Shown: piece by piece, positions 8,511 through 16,185 of the stretch | Numbering within the stretch: position 1 is the stretch's first letter | Layout: the number at the start of each line of letters is the position of its first letter | DNA from: JBBDIP01 sp964602455 | GTDB taxonomy: Bacteria; Bacillota; Sulfobacillia; Fermentithermobacillales; Fermentithermobacillaceae | Assembly: GCA_964602455.1 (NCBI GenBank) | Contig: CAZRRG010000014.1 | Location: 1-34,024, forward strand | Length of the DNA: 34,024 nucleotides | Reading direction: 5' to 3' | Notes under the pieces: generated by a model | The model's input: only the letters and a program-made list of their open reading frames with translations | Told to the model about the DNA's origin: nothing | Databases searched by the model: none | Program-made: the position numbers and the translations under genes

Positions 8511-8757
8511 CGACCCTTCAAATTTCGAGGGGTCACGGGAGGAATATTACAAGACTAGTCATATTCCCTCCGGTGACCATTAGGGAAAAAAGTCGGGTCA
8601 CCGCGCGCCTAATCAGCGTTGATTAGTTACGGCATGACCACACTTTTCGACATGTTAGCCTTCTGGTGACCTATAGGAAACCGAGAAACAGTCACCGCGT
8701 GACCAGCCCAAAACCCGGCAGTCACGCGGTGACTAATAGAACCCCTTCACTGGTCAC
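8511..8757. repeat. field of GTCAC/GTGAC inverted repeats in gene-free DNA
   Basis: This stretch has no gene. GTCAC or its complement occurs at 8532, 8573, 8597, 8666, 8691, 8699, 8721, 8729 and 8753. Three structures stand out. GGTCACGGGAGGAATAT (8531-8547) nearly matches the complement of 8561-8578 with a 13-base loop. CTAATCA-GCGT-TGATTAG (8609-8626) is a perfect stem flanked by GGTCA and TGACC. GTCAC-CGC-GTGAC (8691-8703) and GTCAC-GCG-GTGAC (8721-8733) are two perfect short palindromes 30 bases apart. A further imperfect stem pairs 8511-8518 with 8527-8534. The ends of the transcripts of both flanking convergent genes fall here. Operator array, REP-like element or small mobile relic are all possible. 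Confidence 0.6.
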
Positions 8758-8790
8758 ACGACAACACCTGTACCTCTAGTGAATAACGTG

Positions 8791-8910
8791 GCGGCGTCGG
8801 CACTTCCTGCCCGCGCAAAGCGGCGGGTTCGACGCCTTCCGCCCGCATAAGGCGGCGATGTCGGCATATGCTGCCGGCATGGCTTGGCGGCATCAAGTGC
8901 CGGCACGCTA
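8791..8910. repeat. degenerate GC-rich repeats next to the iorB 3' end
   Basis: Four imperfect segments begin with GCGGC at 8791, 8820, 8852 and 8887, spaced 29 to 35 bases apart. They share motifs such as TTCCTGCC/TTCCGCC and TGCCGGCA. Each can fold into a GC-rich stem. I see no coding frame with a start signal here. They may act as a transcription end for iorB or be decayed repeat DNA. Confidence 0.35.
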
Positions 8911-9504
8911 CCTATTCTTCGCCATCCACTCCCGGCCGGCGAGAAAAGCCTTGAGGTTCACTTCGATGGTTCGCTTGGGAACCAGGCGCGACACCTCCGA
9001 CACCCAGGTCTCGACAGGTGGATCTCCGGAACCATCCAGCAGGACCGAGAGGGCTCCCAGCATGGCTATGTTGGATGTGCGGGTGTTGCCTGATTCCCTA
9101 GCAATAGACACTGCCGGGATCAGATACGCCTTCCCGGCTCTCTGGAGGAAAGACTTAACCCCCAGCTCCGGGTACACGGCGTCGCCCATGTTGACCGGGA
9201 CGGGGGATATGACCTCGTCGCTGGCAAGCACTGTCCCGCCAGGACGCAGGTTGGGCAGTTCGCGATAGGCCTCCAGTATCTCCAGACCCAGGATGAGGTC
9301 GCCTTCACCCTGCGGGACGACCGGGGAGTAGACTCTGCTTCCGCGTCTCACATAGCTGGTCACGGTACCGCCTCGCTGGGCCATACCGTGTACCTCGGAC
9401 GTCTTCACGTCATTCCCCTGTGCAACGAAAACGGATGCAAGCACGGTTGTCGCCAGGAGACCGCCCTGGCCACCGACAGAGGCGATGATGAAATCCTTCA
9501 TCAT
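8908..9504 (-). CDS. iorB: indolepyruvate:ferredoxin oxidoreductase, beta subunit
   Basis: This 198-residue protein has the pyruvate:ferredoxin oxidoreductase gamma-type fold, with an N-terminal SVGGQGGLLATTVLA glycine-rich motif at about residues 9-23 and the HGMAQRGGTVTSYVR motif near residues 39-53, both typical of IorB. With IorA it oxidatively decarboxylates aryl pyruvates (indolepyruvate, phenylpyruvate) to aryl-acetyl-CoA and reduces ferredoxin in the cytoplasm. Its ATG overlaps the iorA TGA by four bases (ATGA), so the two are co-translated. A second ATG three bases later is an equally possible start. It is usual in length for the family. Confidence 0.93.
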   Translation of the reverse strand: MMKDFIIASVGGQGGLLATTVLASVFVAQGNDVKTSEVHGMAQRGGTVTSYVRRGSRVYSPVVPQGEGDLILGLEILEAYRELPNLRPGGTVLASDEVISPVPVNMGDAVYPELGVKSFLQRAGKAYLIPAVSIARESGNTRTSNIAMLGALSVLLDGSGDPPVETWVSEVSRLVPKRTIEVNLKAFLAGREWMAKNR

Positions 9505-11300
9505 CTTGCCTCGCCCCCTTCCCCATTGGAGCCATCGACAGGCGCTTTCAGCGCTTGTTTAGGACATATCTCGACGCAGATCCCGCATCCCGTACACAAA
9601 ACCGCGTTTACGCTCGGCTTCTTTCCCTGGCGCTCAAGGGCGGGGCAACCTGCCCGCAAGCAGAGCCCGCACTCGATGCACAGCGCAGGATCGAAGGCTG
9701 GGGCCGGTCTCCTCTCGCGGGTAATGAGGACGCAGGGCGTCCGTACGACTACCACCGAGGACGGGAGCTCAAGTGCCGCGCGGACCGCCTTCTCGACAGC
9801 CGCTAGATCGTAGGCGCTCACCACCATCACGGGCTCACGCCCACATGCCGCGGCGATGGCTTCGATGGATGCCTTTGGCGCCTCCTCGTGCCTGGCGTTG
9901 AGGCCCGCACCCGGGTGGCCCTGGTGCCCTGTCATCGCCGTGGTCCCGTTGTCCAGCACTAGGACCGGTGCGTCTATACCGTTATAGGTCATGTTCAGGA
10001 GCGGCGTTATGCCGGAGTGCATAAACGTCGAGTCGCCGATTACGGCGACAACCTTCTTCGCCTTATCCCCAGGGAGACCCAGCCTCATCCCTTGAGCGTG
10101 GCCGATGCTGGCTCCCATGCAGGTCGTGGTGTCGAGGGACGACAGGGGCGGAAGGGCCCCCAGCGTATAGCAGCCGATGTCCCCGGTCACAGTGAGGTTC
10201 AACTTGCGGAGGACGTAGTAGACACCTCTGTGGGGACATCCGGGGCACAAGACCGGCGGCCTTGCGGGTAAGGCGGCGGGGTCGGGATCCATCTGCCCCG
10301 CCGGTTCCGAGGGCGTGCTCTGGCTTGAAGTCACCTTTCCGAGGCCCCTGGCTACGCCATCCCTGATGACGCCCGGTGACAGCTCTCCAATCTCGGGGAA
10401 GACATCCTTACCGTGGACCGCAAGCCCCATGGCCCGGATCTCGGTCTCCCAGAACGGGTCCAGTTCCTCGACGACAAAGACCTTTCCCACTTTGCTAACA
10501 AACTCCTGGATGAGCCGCCTGGGCAACGGGTACGACATCCCCAGTTTCAGGACTGATGCCTCTGGAAAAGCTTCCTTTACATATTGGTAGGAAATGCCCC
10601 CGGTAATGAACCCGAACGAGGTATCGCCCCACTCCAGAACGTTCAGCGGAGAAGTCTCGGCGAACTCCTCTAGCGCCCTGATACGCTGCAGCACAAGCGG
10701 CTTTCTCCGCCTGGCGTTGGCGGGAAGCATTACGTACTTGGTCGCTTCCTTCTGGTACGAGAGCTGGGTGGGTAGTTGCCGCTCCCCAGGTGAGACGATG
10801 GAACGGGCGTGGGATATGCGAGTGGTGGAACGGATGATAACGGCCGTATCGAACCGTTCCGAGATGTCGAAGGCCTCACGTGTGAAGCGGTACGCCTCCT
10901 CCGAATCGCCGGGCTCCAGCACCGGCACCTTTCCGAACTTGCCGAACCAGCGATTGTCCTGCTCGTTCTGGGAGGAGTGCATGCCCGGGTCATCCGCGCT
11001 GACGATAACAAGTCCTCCCCGGACTCCCATGTAGGAAACGGTCATGAGCGGGTCACTCGCCACGTTGAGGCCCACCATCTTCATCGTGCAAAGGGCTCGA
11101 CGCCCGGCAATGGACGCACCGATGGCCACTTCAAGGGCCACCTTCTCGTTGGTGGACCACTCCACGTGAATGTCCCTGTACCGGGATAGAGACTCGATGA
11201 TCTCTGTGCTCGGGGTGCCAGGGTACCCGGTCACAACCGCGCAGCCGGCGTCGTACGCTCCCCGGCCTATTGCTTCATTGCCGTACATTAGCTCCCTCAA
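9501..11300 (-). CDS. iorA: indolepyruvate:ferredoxin oxidoreductase, alpha subunit
   Basis: This 599-residue thiamine-diphosphate and iron-sulfur subunit of aryl-pyruvate oxidoreductase opens with GNEAIGRGAYDAG and TGYPGTPSTEI, a hallmark of IorA. The TPP-binding region is at about residues 350-440 (PVLCPGCPHRG, then GDIGCYTLG). Two C-terminal [4Fe-4S] motifs follow: CIECGLCLRAGCP and CTGCGICVEICP. The start is TTG, supported by AGGAGG seven bases upstream; the Met four codons later has no such site. It forms a two-gene operon with iorB, as in other anaerobes that ferment amino acids. The expected function is aromatic amino acid degradation through transaminated keto acids, delivering electrons to ferredoxin. 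Confidence 0.95.
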   Translation of the reverse strand: MRELMYGNEAIGRGAYDAGCAVVTGYPGTPSTEIIESLSRYRDIHVEWSTNEKVALEVAIGASIAGRRALCTMKMVGLNVASDPLMTVSYMGVRGGLVIVSADDPGMHSSQNEQDNRWFGKFGKVPVLEPGDSEEAYRFTREAFDISERFDTAVIIRSTTRISHARSIVSPGERQLPTQLSYQKEATKYVMLPANARRRKPLVLQRIRALEEFAETSPLNVLEWGDTSFGFITGGISYQYVKEAFPEASVLKLGMSYPLPRRLIQEFVSKVGKVFVVEELDPFWETEIRAMGLAVHGKDVFPEIGELSPGVIRDGVARGLGKVTSSQSTPSEPAGQMDPDPAALPARPPVLCPGCPHRGVYYVLRKLNLTVTGDIGCYTLGALPPLSSLDTTTCMGASIGHAQGMRLGLPGDKAKKVVAVIGDSTFMHSGITPLLNMTYNGIDAPVLVLDNGTTAMTGHQGHPGAGLNARHEEAPKASIEAIAAACGREPVMVVSAYDLAAVEKAVRAALELPSSVVVVRTPCVLITRERRPAPAFDPALCIECGLCLRAGCPALERQGKKPSVNAVLCTGCGICVEICPKQALKAPVDGSNGEGGEAR

Positions 11301-11423
11301 CCGACTTCCTCCTCAGCATCGTCGCTACCGACTCCACTGGCAGAACACTTCAATGCCCCGCGGTGCTTGTCCTGCCCTTCCTCCGAACCCTCGCGGGCGC
11401 AGAAAAAGCGCGATGGCGTCGAA

Positions 11424-11438
11424 TATCTATGGTAGATA
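11424..11438. promoter_or_regulatory. 15-bp palindrome upstream of sigI
   Basis: TATCTA and TAGATA flank TGG, a perfect six-base inverted repeat in the divergent region between iorA and sigI. A very strong purine-rich AGGAGGAGGGG follows at about 11440. It could be an operator. No sigma-I-type or sigma-A-type promoter was confidently recognised nearby. Confidence 0.3.
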
Positions 11439-11575
11439 CGAGGAGGAGGGGAGCCATCCTGGTATTCAAGTGGCCGAAGGAAAGCAGCCGGAGCCCTGTC
11501 CTGGGGGTTCGCACGCGTGAGATACCCGGTAAGGAAGGGTTTATCAGCAGGGATAACGAAGATACACTCCGGTGA
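11429..11575 (+). CDS. possible 48-residue leader ORF coupled to sigI
   Basis: An ATG at 11429 opens a 48-codon frame whose TGA overlaps the GTG start of sigI (GTGA, 11572-11575). The predicted peptide begins MVDTRRRGAILVFKWP and is otherwise unrecognised. No ribosome binding site precedes this ATG, while a strong AGGAGGAGGGG lies within the frame at 11440-11450. SigI itself lacks a clear ribosome binding site, so coupled translation from this frame would explain how sigI is translated. It may equally be chance. Confidence 0.25.
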   Translation: MVDTRRRGAILVFKWPKESSRSPVLGVRTREIPGKEGFISRDNEDTLR

Positions 11576-12327
11576 GCGACCCATTGATTTTCACATTGTT
11601 TACGTTTCCTTCCAGCCATACCGTCGAATCCAGGGTGGCGCTGGCTAGGGATGGCGACGCGCAAGCCAGAGAAGACCTGATACGTGACTACACTCCCTTT
11701 ATCCTCAAGACTGCCTCGGCGGGGGCCAGAAGGTACCTTGTCCAGGGCAGGGATGAGGAAGTAAGCATAGGGATGCAGGCCTTCAATGAGGCGATCTCCG
11801 CCTACTCGAGCGACAGGCCCGGCTTCCTCGCGTTCGCGGCAACCGTGATCCGGCGCCGGCTCATCGACTACTACCGCAAGGAGAAGCGGCGCGATGAGGT
11901 TCCCTTCTCGGCGCTGGCAGAGGAAGAGGGGGCGGACGCCGAGTGGCCCGCCAGCCTGGAAGCCCACAAGGCTTTCGTGACCGAGGACTGGTCCAGGGTC
12001 CTGGAGCGGCGAGACGACATACAGCGGTGGACTGAGGTGCTCGGGATCTACCGGCTAACCTTGAAGGACGTTGTGAAATCTGTCCCGAAGCACGCGGATG
12101 CCCGGGAGCGGGCCATACACACCGCCGTCCTGGTATCCAGAAATCCTGAGCTCAAGGCGAAGTTTATGAAGAACCGGAAGCTTCCGATAGACGATCTCTT
12201 GCGGCTCCTGCCGGATGAAGTATCGTCACGGAAGACGCTGGAAAGGCAAAGGGCTTACATTACCGCGGTTGCGGCGGTGTTGACATACGATCTGTCGAGC
12301 CTCAAGGATTACTTGGATTTGGAATAG
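11572..12327 (+). CDS. sigI: RNA polymerase sigma-I factor
   Basis: This 251-residue protein matches the SigI group of sigma-70 factors. Region 2 covers about residues 20-110, with REDLIRDYTPFILKTASAGA and then RPGFLAFAATVIRRRLIDYY for core binding and -10 recognition. The C-terminal part contains a SigI-type helix-turn-helix region. The immediate neighbour is the membrane anti-sigma factor RsgI, the invariant partner of SigI. SigI factors respond to heat or, in cellulolytic clostridia, to extracellular polysaccharide sensed through RsgI. The start is GTG; an in-frame stop at 11554 limits any extension. The ribosome binding site is weak, and the start overlaps the stop of a possible leader frame. 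Confidence 0.92.
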   Translation: MSDPLIFTLFTFPSSHTVESRVALARDGDAQAREDLIRDYTPFILKTASAGARRYLVQGRDEEVSIGMQAFNEAISAYSSDRPGFLAFAATVIRRRLIDYYRKEKRRDEVPFSALAEEEGADAEWPASLEAHKAFVTEDWSRVLERRDDIQRWTEVLGIYRLTLKDVVKSVPKHADARERAIHTAVLVSRNPELKAKFMKNRKLPIDDLLRLLPDEVSSRKTLERQRAYITAVAAVLTYDLSSLKDYLDLE

Positions 12328-12338
12328 AGGTGAGCACG

Positions 12339-13838
12339 ATGAGAGCAGGCGAGCGAGGTCTAATAGTTGAACGCTCCGGACGCAAGGTAACCGCTCTTCG
12401 CAGGAACGGGGACCTACTGACGTTCAACACCGACAGAGACGATATCATGATCGGTATGGAGATCGAGGTCCCCGTCAAGGTGGCCTTGTTCACCTGGAAG
12501 CGTCTCGCGCCGGCAGTGGCGCTTTCGCTGATCATCGTGCTTGTGTCTTCGTTTGCCTACAGACAGTACCTATACGCGCAGCCTGTTGTGGCCTACGTAA
12601 GCCTGGACTCCGTCGGAAGCGTCGAACTGGAGGTCAATGGGGCAGGCATAGTGAAGTCGGCCACGGCGCTTGACGCCGCGGGCCAAGAAGCGTTGTCCGC
12701 CGTGAAGTACCAGAACAAACCGGCCGGAGAAGTGGTTCAGGCGCTCATCAAGGCGCAGAACCCGGAAAACGCGGCCGGTGCTGTCGTGGCGCTGGTCCCA
12801 GCCGCTGACCCCGAGGCACAACCTAAGGAAGCCAAGAAGGCTAAGAAGGCCATGGATCGCATTGAGGAGAAGGTCACCGGTGGCAAGGGGAGCACGTCCA
12901 CCAAAGTGACATCCATACGCCTGGATCCTGAGATCCGGAACTCGGCTCAGGAACTGGGCATCTCTGCCGGAAGGGCCGCTCTATGGGCCTTGACTCAGCC
13001 GCTCATCAAGCATGGCTCTAAAGCAGGCGATGACCCGGGATCACCACAGCCGGGATCGGAGCCCGCAGTCGGCCCCGGGCAGTCCACTACCCCTACAGAT
13101 CCACATAGCGCCCAGCCTGGCGGCTCTGCTCAGCCGGGCGCCGCCACCGGACCAGGTGCAACCGCGGATCCGGGTAAGACTCCTGGCCCCGGCGCCAAGC
13201 CCGGTGGCCCGACAGACCCAGCCGACTCCAAAGGTCCCGGAAGCTCAAAAGACACGGATGCCAGGGGCTCAAGCGGCTCTAAGGAGAAAGCCCTCCTTGA
13301 AACGATCAAGGGATCGTTGCCCAAGGTAGACCTAGACAAACTGCAAAACGACCGGAAGAACTCCAAGGAACAGGAGGATCTTCTCAAGGATATCACCAAG
13401 AAATGGCTGCAAGAGGTTGCCAAGCAGGTCGGCAAGCATGATAAGGACGACCGAGACGACGACAGGGATGGCGACGATGACGACGGGCGCAACAACGACA
13501 AGAAGGGTTCGTCCGGTCAGTCAAAGGGCGATAACGATAAAGGTTCCCAGGGCTCAGACAGCAAGCCCGGCAAGAACAACGGCAAAGATGATAGCGACGA
13601 CGGCGGCAAGGGCTCGCAAGGCAAAGGGAGCTCATCCGGCAAGTCATCAGGCGATGACTCGCCCGGCAAGGACAACGGAAAGGGCTCGAGCAGCAAACCC
13701 GGCAAGGACGACGACAAAGGCTCAACCAGCAAACCCGGCAAGGATAACGACAAAGGCTCAAGCACCAAGCCCGGCAAGAACACCAGCACCAACTTCCTTG
13801 GCGATTTGCTCAACCGGCTGTCGTGGCTGAGAAAGTAG
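12339..13838 (+). CDS. rsgI: anti-sigma-I factor RsgI with long low-complexity extracellular tail
   Basis: This protein has about 499 residues. An N-terminal cytoplasmic RsgI anti-sigma domain (about the first 50 residues, with GLIVERSGRKVTALRRNG) is followed by one membrane span (about residues 56-74) and an extracellular RsgI domain starting VVAYVSLDSVGSVELEVNG. After about residue 235 comes a Pro/Gly/Ser-rich stretch, a short charged helical stretch, an Asp-rich run, and a Lys/Gly/Ser/Asp repeat region with a 12-residue KPGK repeat. The protein ends in amphipathic NFLGDLLNRLSWLRK. No carbohydrate-binding module is visible, unlike clostridial polysaccharide-sensing RsgIs. The ATG at 12339 is preferred over the GTG at 12330 because GAGGTGA lies five bases before it. 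SigI is directly upstream. Confidence 0.88.
   Translation: MRAGERGLIVERSGRKVTALRRNGDLLTFNTDRDDIMIGMEIEVPVKVALFTWKRLAPAVALSLIIVLVSSFAYRQYLYAQPVVAYVSLDSVGSVELEVNGAGIVKSATALDAAGQEALSAVKYQNKPAGEVVQALIKAQNPENAAGAVVALVPAADPEAQPKEAKKAKKAMDRIEEKVTGGKGSTSTKVTSIRLDPEIRNSAQELGISAGRAALWALTQPLIKHGSKAGDDPGSPQPGSEPAVGPGQSTTPTDPHSAQPGGSAQPGAATGPGATADPGKTPGPGAKPGGPTDPADSKGPGSSKDTDARGSSGSKEKALLETIKGSLPKVDLDKLQNDRKNSKEQEDLLKDITKKWLQEVAKQVGKHDKDDRDDDRDGDDDDGRNNDKKGSSGQSKGDNDKGSQGSDSKPGKNNGKDDSDDGGKGSQGKGSSSGKSSGDDSPGKDNGKGSSSKPGKDDDKGSTSKPGKDNDKGSSTKPGKNTSTNFLGDLLNRLSWLRK
13680..13787 (+). repeat. three in-frame 36-bp tandem repeats in rsgI
   Basis: Units at 13680-13715, 13716-13751 and 13752-13787 each encode 12 residues on the pattern K-G-S-x-x-K-P-G-K-x-x-x. 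The DNA copies are highly similar, which suggests recent expansion by slippage or recombination. Looser copies of the same motif lie upstream in the tail. Confidence 0.8.
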
Positions 13839-13925
13839 ACCGTGCCTGAAGTTGCCATAACGCCACCGGAACCCGTAGAATCTCCTTAGCGCCACGACGT
13901 GCCCCGGCGCGTGGGAGGCCTCAGC

Positions 13926-15998
13926 TTGTCGAACGCCGAGGAGAGCCACCTGGACGGTGATCCCCGTCAAATACTTGAAGCGGCCTTTGCCCCGGGAGGG
14001 CTGGTTTCGCGCTTCGTCGCGGGATACGAGGATAGGCCCGAGCAGGTGCGCATGGCGCTCTCAGTCTGGGATACCCTTGCGGACGGAGGACGACTCCTGG
14101 TTGAAGCCGGAACCGGCGTAGGCAAGTCTCTCGCCTACCTCCTCCCCGCGATCCTGTGGGCCAAAGAGACGAGGAAACGGATCGTCGTGTCCACGCACAC
14201 CGTGAACCTGCAGTCCCAGCTGTTCTCGAAAGACCTCCCACTTGTCTCGCAAATGCTGTCGGCTTCAGACTGGGGGTTCGAGTACGCCCTCTTCAAGGGA
14301 CGTAGCCACTACCTCTGCATGCGAAGATGGCGCCAGTCCTACGCCGATGTAGCGCAGAAAACCTCGCTGGTTGTGGCGACCGAGGACGAGCGCGCCATAG
14401 AGGCCCTGTTTGACCTGACCACTGACGGCTCCTGGGACGGCGACCGCGATACCCTTCCCCGTCCGGTCCCTGACAGGGTGTGGGCCGAGGTCTGCTCCGA
14501 GAGCGACAGGTGCATGTCCGCCAAGTGCAAGTTTAAGGATGCCTGCTTCTATCAAAAGCACCGCAAGCGCCTGGAGAAATGCCACTTAATCGTAGTGAAC
14601 CACGCTCTCTTCGCATCCAATCTGGCCATTCGCAGTCAGACCCAGGGCCAGGGCCTCCTTCCCAACTATGAGGCTGTCGTATTCGATGAGGCCCATCACC
14701 TGGAAGACGTCGCCCGTGACTCCCTGGGCACCGAGGTCAGCCCCTCCCGCCTAAAGAGACTGGCGGACGATACCGTCCGGCTGGTATCTTCGGGGTCGTT
14801 CCAGAAAGGCGTGACCAAAGAAGGGGCGAAGAAGCTGCGTAGCGCGCTTGACGACTTTGCGGCTGCCCTATCAGGCATGCTTGACCGGGTTGGGCCAAGG
14901 TCGGGTGGCGCGACTCAGAAGGACAAAGCCCGGCTTAGGGACCCGGACCTAGTGGGTGAAGGAGCTCCGCAGTGGCTGAGGGACTTCGCCGGCGAGATTG
15001 CCACCTGGGAGGACTTCGACCTGTCGGACGAAGAGAAGTTCGAGGTGCAGGTGCTAAGGCGAAGATACTTGGCGTTGGCCGATGACCTGGACAGTATCAA
15101 CCACCTGGAAGGCGACGGTGATTCCTACGTCTACTGGGCCGAAAAGGATGAGAGCAGCCGGAGAGCCCAGGTAGTGCTCAAGAAGTTCCCCCTGGAGATC
15201 GGCCCTTACCTTCAGGACTGCCTGTGGTCGGTGCTCCCTTCAGCCATACTTACCTCGGCCACGCTGGCGACCGGAGGCAACTTCGACTACGTGAAGCGGA
15301 TGCTTGGCCTGGAGACAACCTGCGAGCAGGTGCTGGGGTCACCCTTCAACTACCGGAAGCAAGCCTGCCTGTGCATCCCTCGAGACAGCAGGTCGCAGGA
15401 TGTGAACAGTCCACCTTTCAACGACTACGTGGCTGAGAAAGTGCTGGATATCGTCGATATGACTTCCGGGAGGGCCTTTGTCCTCTTCACCAACCGCCGC
15501 TCGATGGAGAAGGTTGCTGACATGATAAGGGACCGGATTGAGGAGAAGGGCTATCCGTTCCTCAAGCAAGGCGAGGCCGCTCGAGACGTGCTGCTCAGGG
15601 AGTTCAAGGAGGCCGGCAACGCGGTCCTGTTCGGGCTCGATTCGTTCTGGGAAGGCGTGGACGTGCCGGGCGACGCGCTATCCTGCGTCGTTCTGGCCAA
15701 ACTCCCCTTCCCCGTTCCCGATGATCCTGTCATGGAGGCCCGAGAGCAGCTCTGGAAAGCCCAGGGACTGGTCCCCTTCACTCATTACTCGCTGCCACTG
15801 GCTACTCTGAAGCTCAAGCAGGGCTTCGGCCGTCTGATCCGTTCAAGGACAGACCGCGGAGCCGTCGTGATACTGGACCCCCGCATCGCCACAAAGTCGT
15901 ACGGCAGCGTCATCCTCAAGAGCTTGCCGCCGGCGCGGCTGACATTCGACCTGGACGACATAGCCGCGGCGGTGCCTCCGGTGATCTCCCGCCAGTAG
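13926..15998 (+). CDS. DinG/XPD-type iron-sulfur ATP-dependent DNA helicase
   Basis: This superfamily 2 helicase is about 690 residues long. Residues are numbered from the upstream GTG at 13899. Walker A EAGTGVGKS is near residues 69-77, and DEAH with the following HLED is near 263-270. Cysteines 140, 205, 210 and 216 fit the [4Fe-4S] domain of the DinG/XPD family. Helicase motifs VLFTNRRSM and GLDSFWEGVDVPGD, and the motif VI-like QGFGRLIRSRTDRGA, follow. No N-terminal exonuclease domain is present, unlike many Bacillota DinG proteins. The TTG at 13926 is favoured because GGGAGG lies seven bases upstream; GTG at 13899 and 13911 have no ribosome binding site. Likely role: 5'-3' unwinding in DNA repair or R-loop removal. 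It follows sigI-rsgI but is probably a separate unit. Confidence 0.9.
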   Translation: MSNAEESHLDGDPRQILEAAFAPGGLVSRFVAGYEDRPEQVRMALSVWDTLADGGRLLVEAGTGVGKSLAYLLPAILWAKETRKRIVVSTHTVNLQSQLFSKDLPLVSQMLSASDWGFEYALFKGRSHYLCMRRWRQSYADVAQKTSLVVATEDERAIEALFDLTTDGSWDGDRDTLPRPVPDRVWAEVCSESDRCMSAKCKFKDACFYQKHRKRLEKCHLIVVNHALFASNLAIRSQTQGQGLLPNYEAVVFDEAHHLEDVARDSLGTEVSPSRLKRLADDTVRLVSSGSFQKGVTKEGAKKLRSALDDFAAALSGMLDRVGPRSGGATQKDKARLRDPDLVGEGAPQWLRDFAGEIATWEDFDLSDEEKFEVQVLRRRYLALADDLDSINHLEGDGDSYVYWAEKDESSRRAQVVLKKFPLEIGPYLQDCLWSVLPSAILTSATLATGGNFDYVKRMLGLETTCEQVLGSPFNYRKQACLCIPRDSRSQDVNSPPFNDYVAEKVLDIVDMTSGRAFVLFTNRRSMEKVADMIRDRIEEKGYPFLKQGEAARDVLLREFKEAGNAVLFGLDSFWEGVDVPGDALSCVVLAKLPFPVPDDPVMEAREQLWKAQGLVPFTHYSLPLATLKLKQGFGRLIRSRTDRGAVVILDPRIATKSYGSVILKSLPPARLTFDLDDIAAAVPPVISRQ

Positions 15999-16008
15999 GC
16001 AAACGCCC

Positions 16009-16185
16009 ATGACAGAGGATAATGAAGACGGCGTCTTCGACGCGGTGGAGTTCACCGAGTACGCGGTGCTCCGGTCCGGCGCAAAGCAGAAGGCGGCCCG
16101 GATAACCGATATCCGGGCCGCGCTGTCTGTGGGCTACTGTTGGTTACTGTGTGACTCCCAGTCTACCTTCCCAGAACATCCTTAA
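16009..16185 (+). CDS. possible small protein after the helicase gene
   Basis: An ATG 11 bases after the helicase stop opens a 58-codon frame beginning MTEDNEDGVFDAVEFTEYAV. Its first 40 codons are GC-rich at third positions, like the real genes here. Against it, there is no ribosome binding site, the frame runs through a perfect 12-bp hairpin at 16093-16121, and it ends inside the opposite-strand aminotransferase gene. It could be a small gene, or the 3' remnant of a longer one. Confidence 0.25.
   Translation: MTEDNEDGVFDAVEFTEYAVLRSGAKQKAARITDIRAALSVGYCWLLCDSQSTFPEHP
16093..16121. terminator. strong 12-bp hairpin between convergent genes
   Basis: GCGGCCCGGATA pairs perfectly with TATCCGGGCCGC across the loop ACCGA. 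It lies between the plus-strand helicase end (15998) and the minus-strand aminotransferase end (16163). Neither side has a strong T tract; the minus-strand side is slightly T-richer. A bidirectional terminator is the likely role. Confidence 0.65.

Noticed and set aside
11380..11423. Sigma-I-type promoter (ACCC then CGAA) upstream of sigI
   Set aside because: The ACCC at 11387-11390 and CGAA at 11420-11423 are about 29 bases apart, too far for a promoter of this class.
11350..11967. 205-codon minus-strand frame across the sigI start
   Set aside because: It overlaps sigI in antisense, has no ribosome binding site and no recognisable motif.
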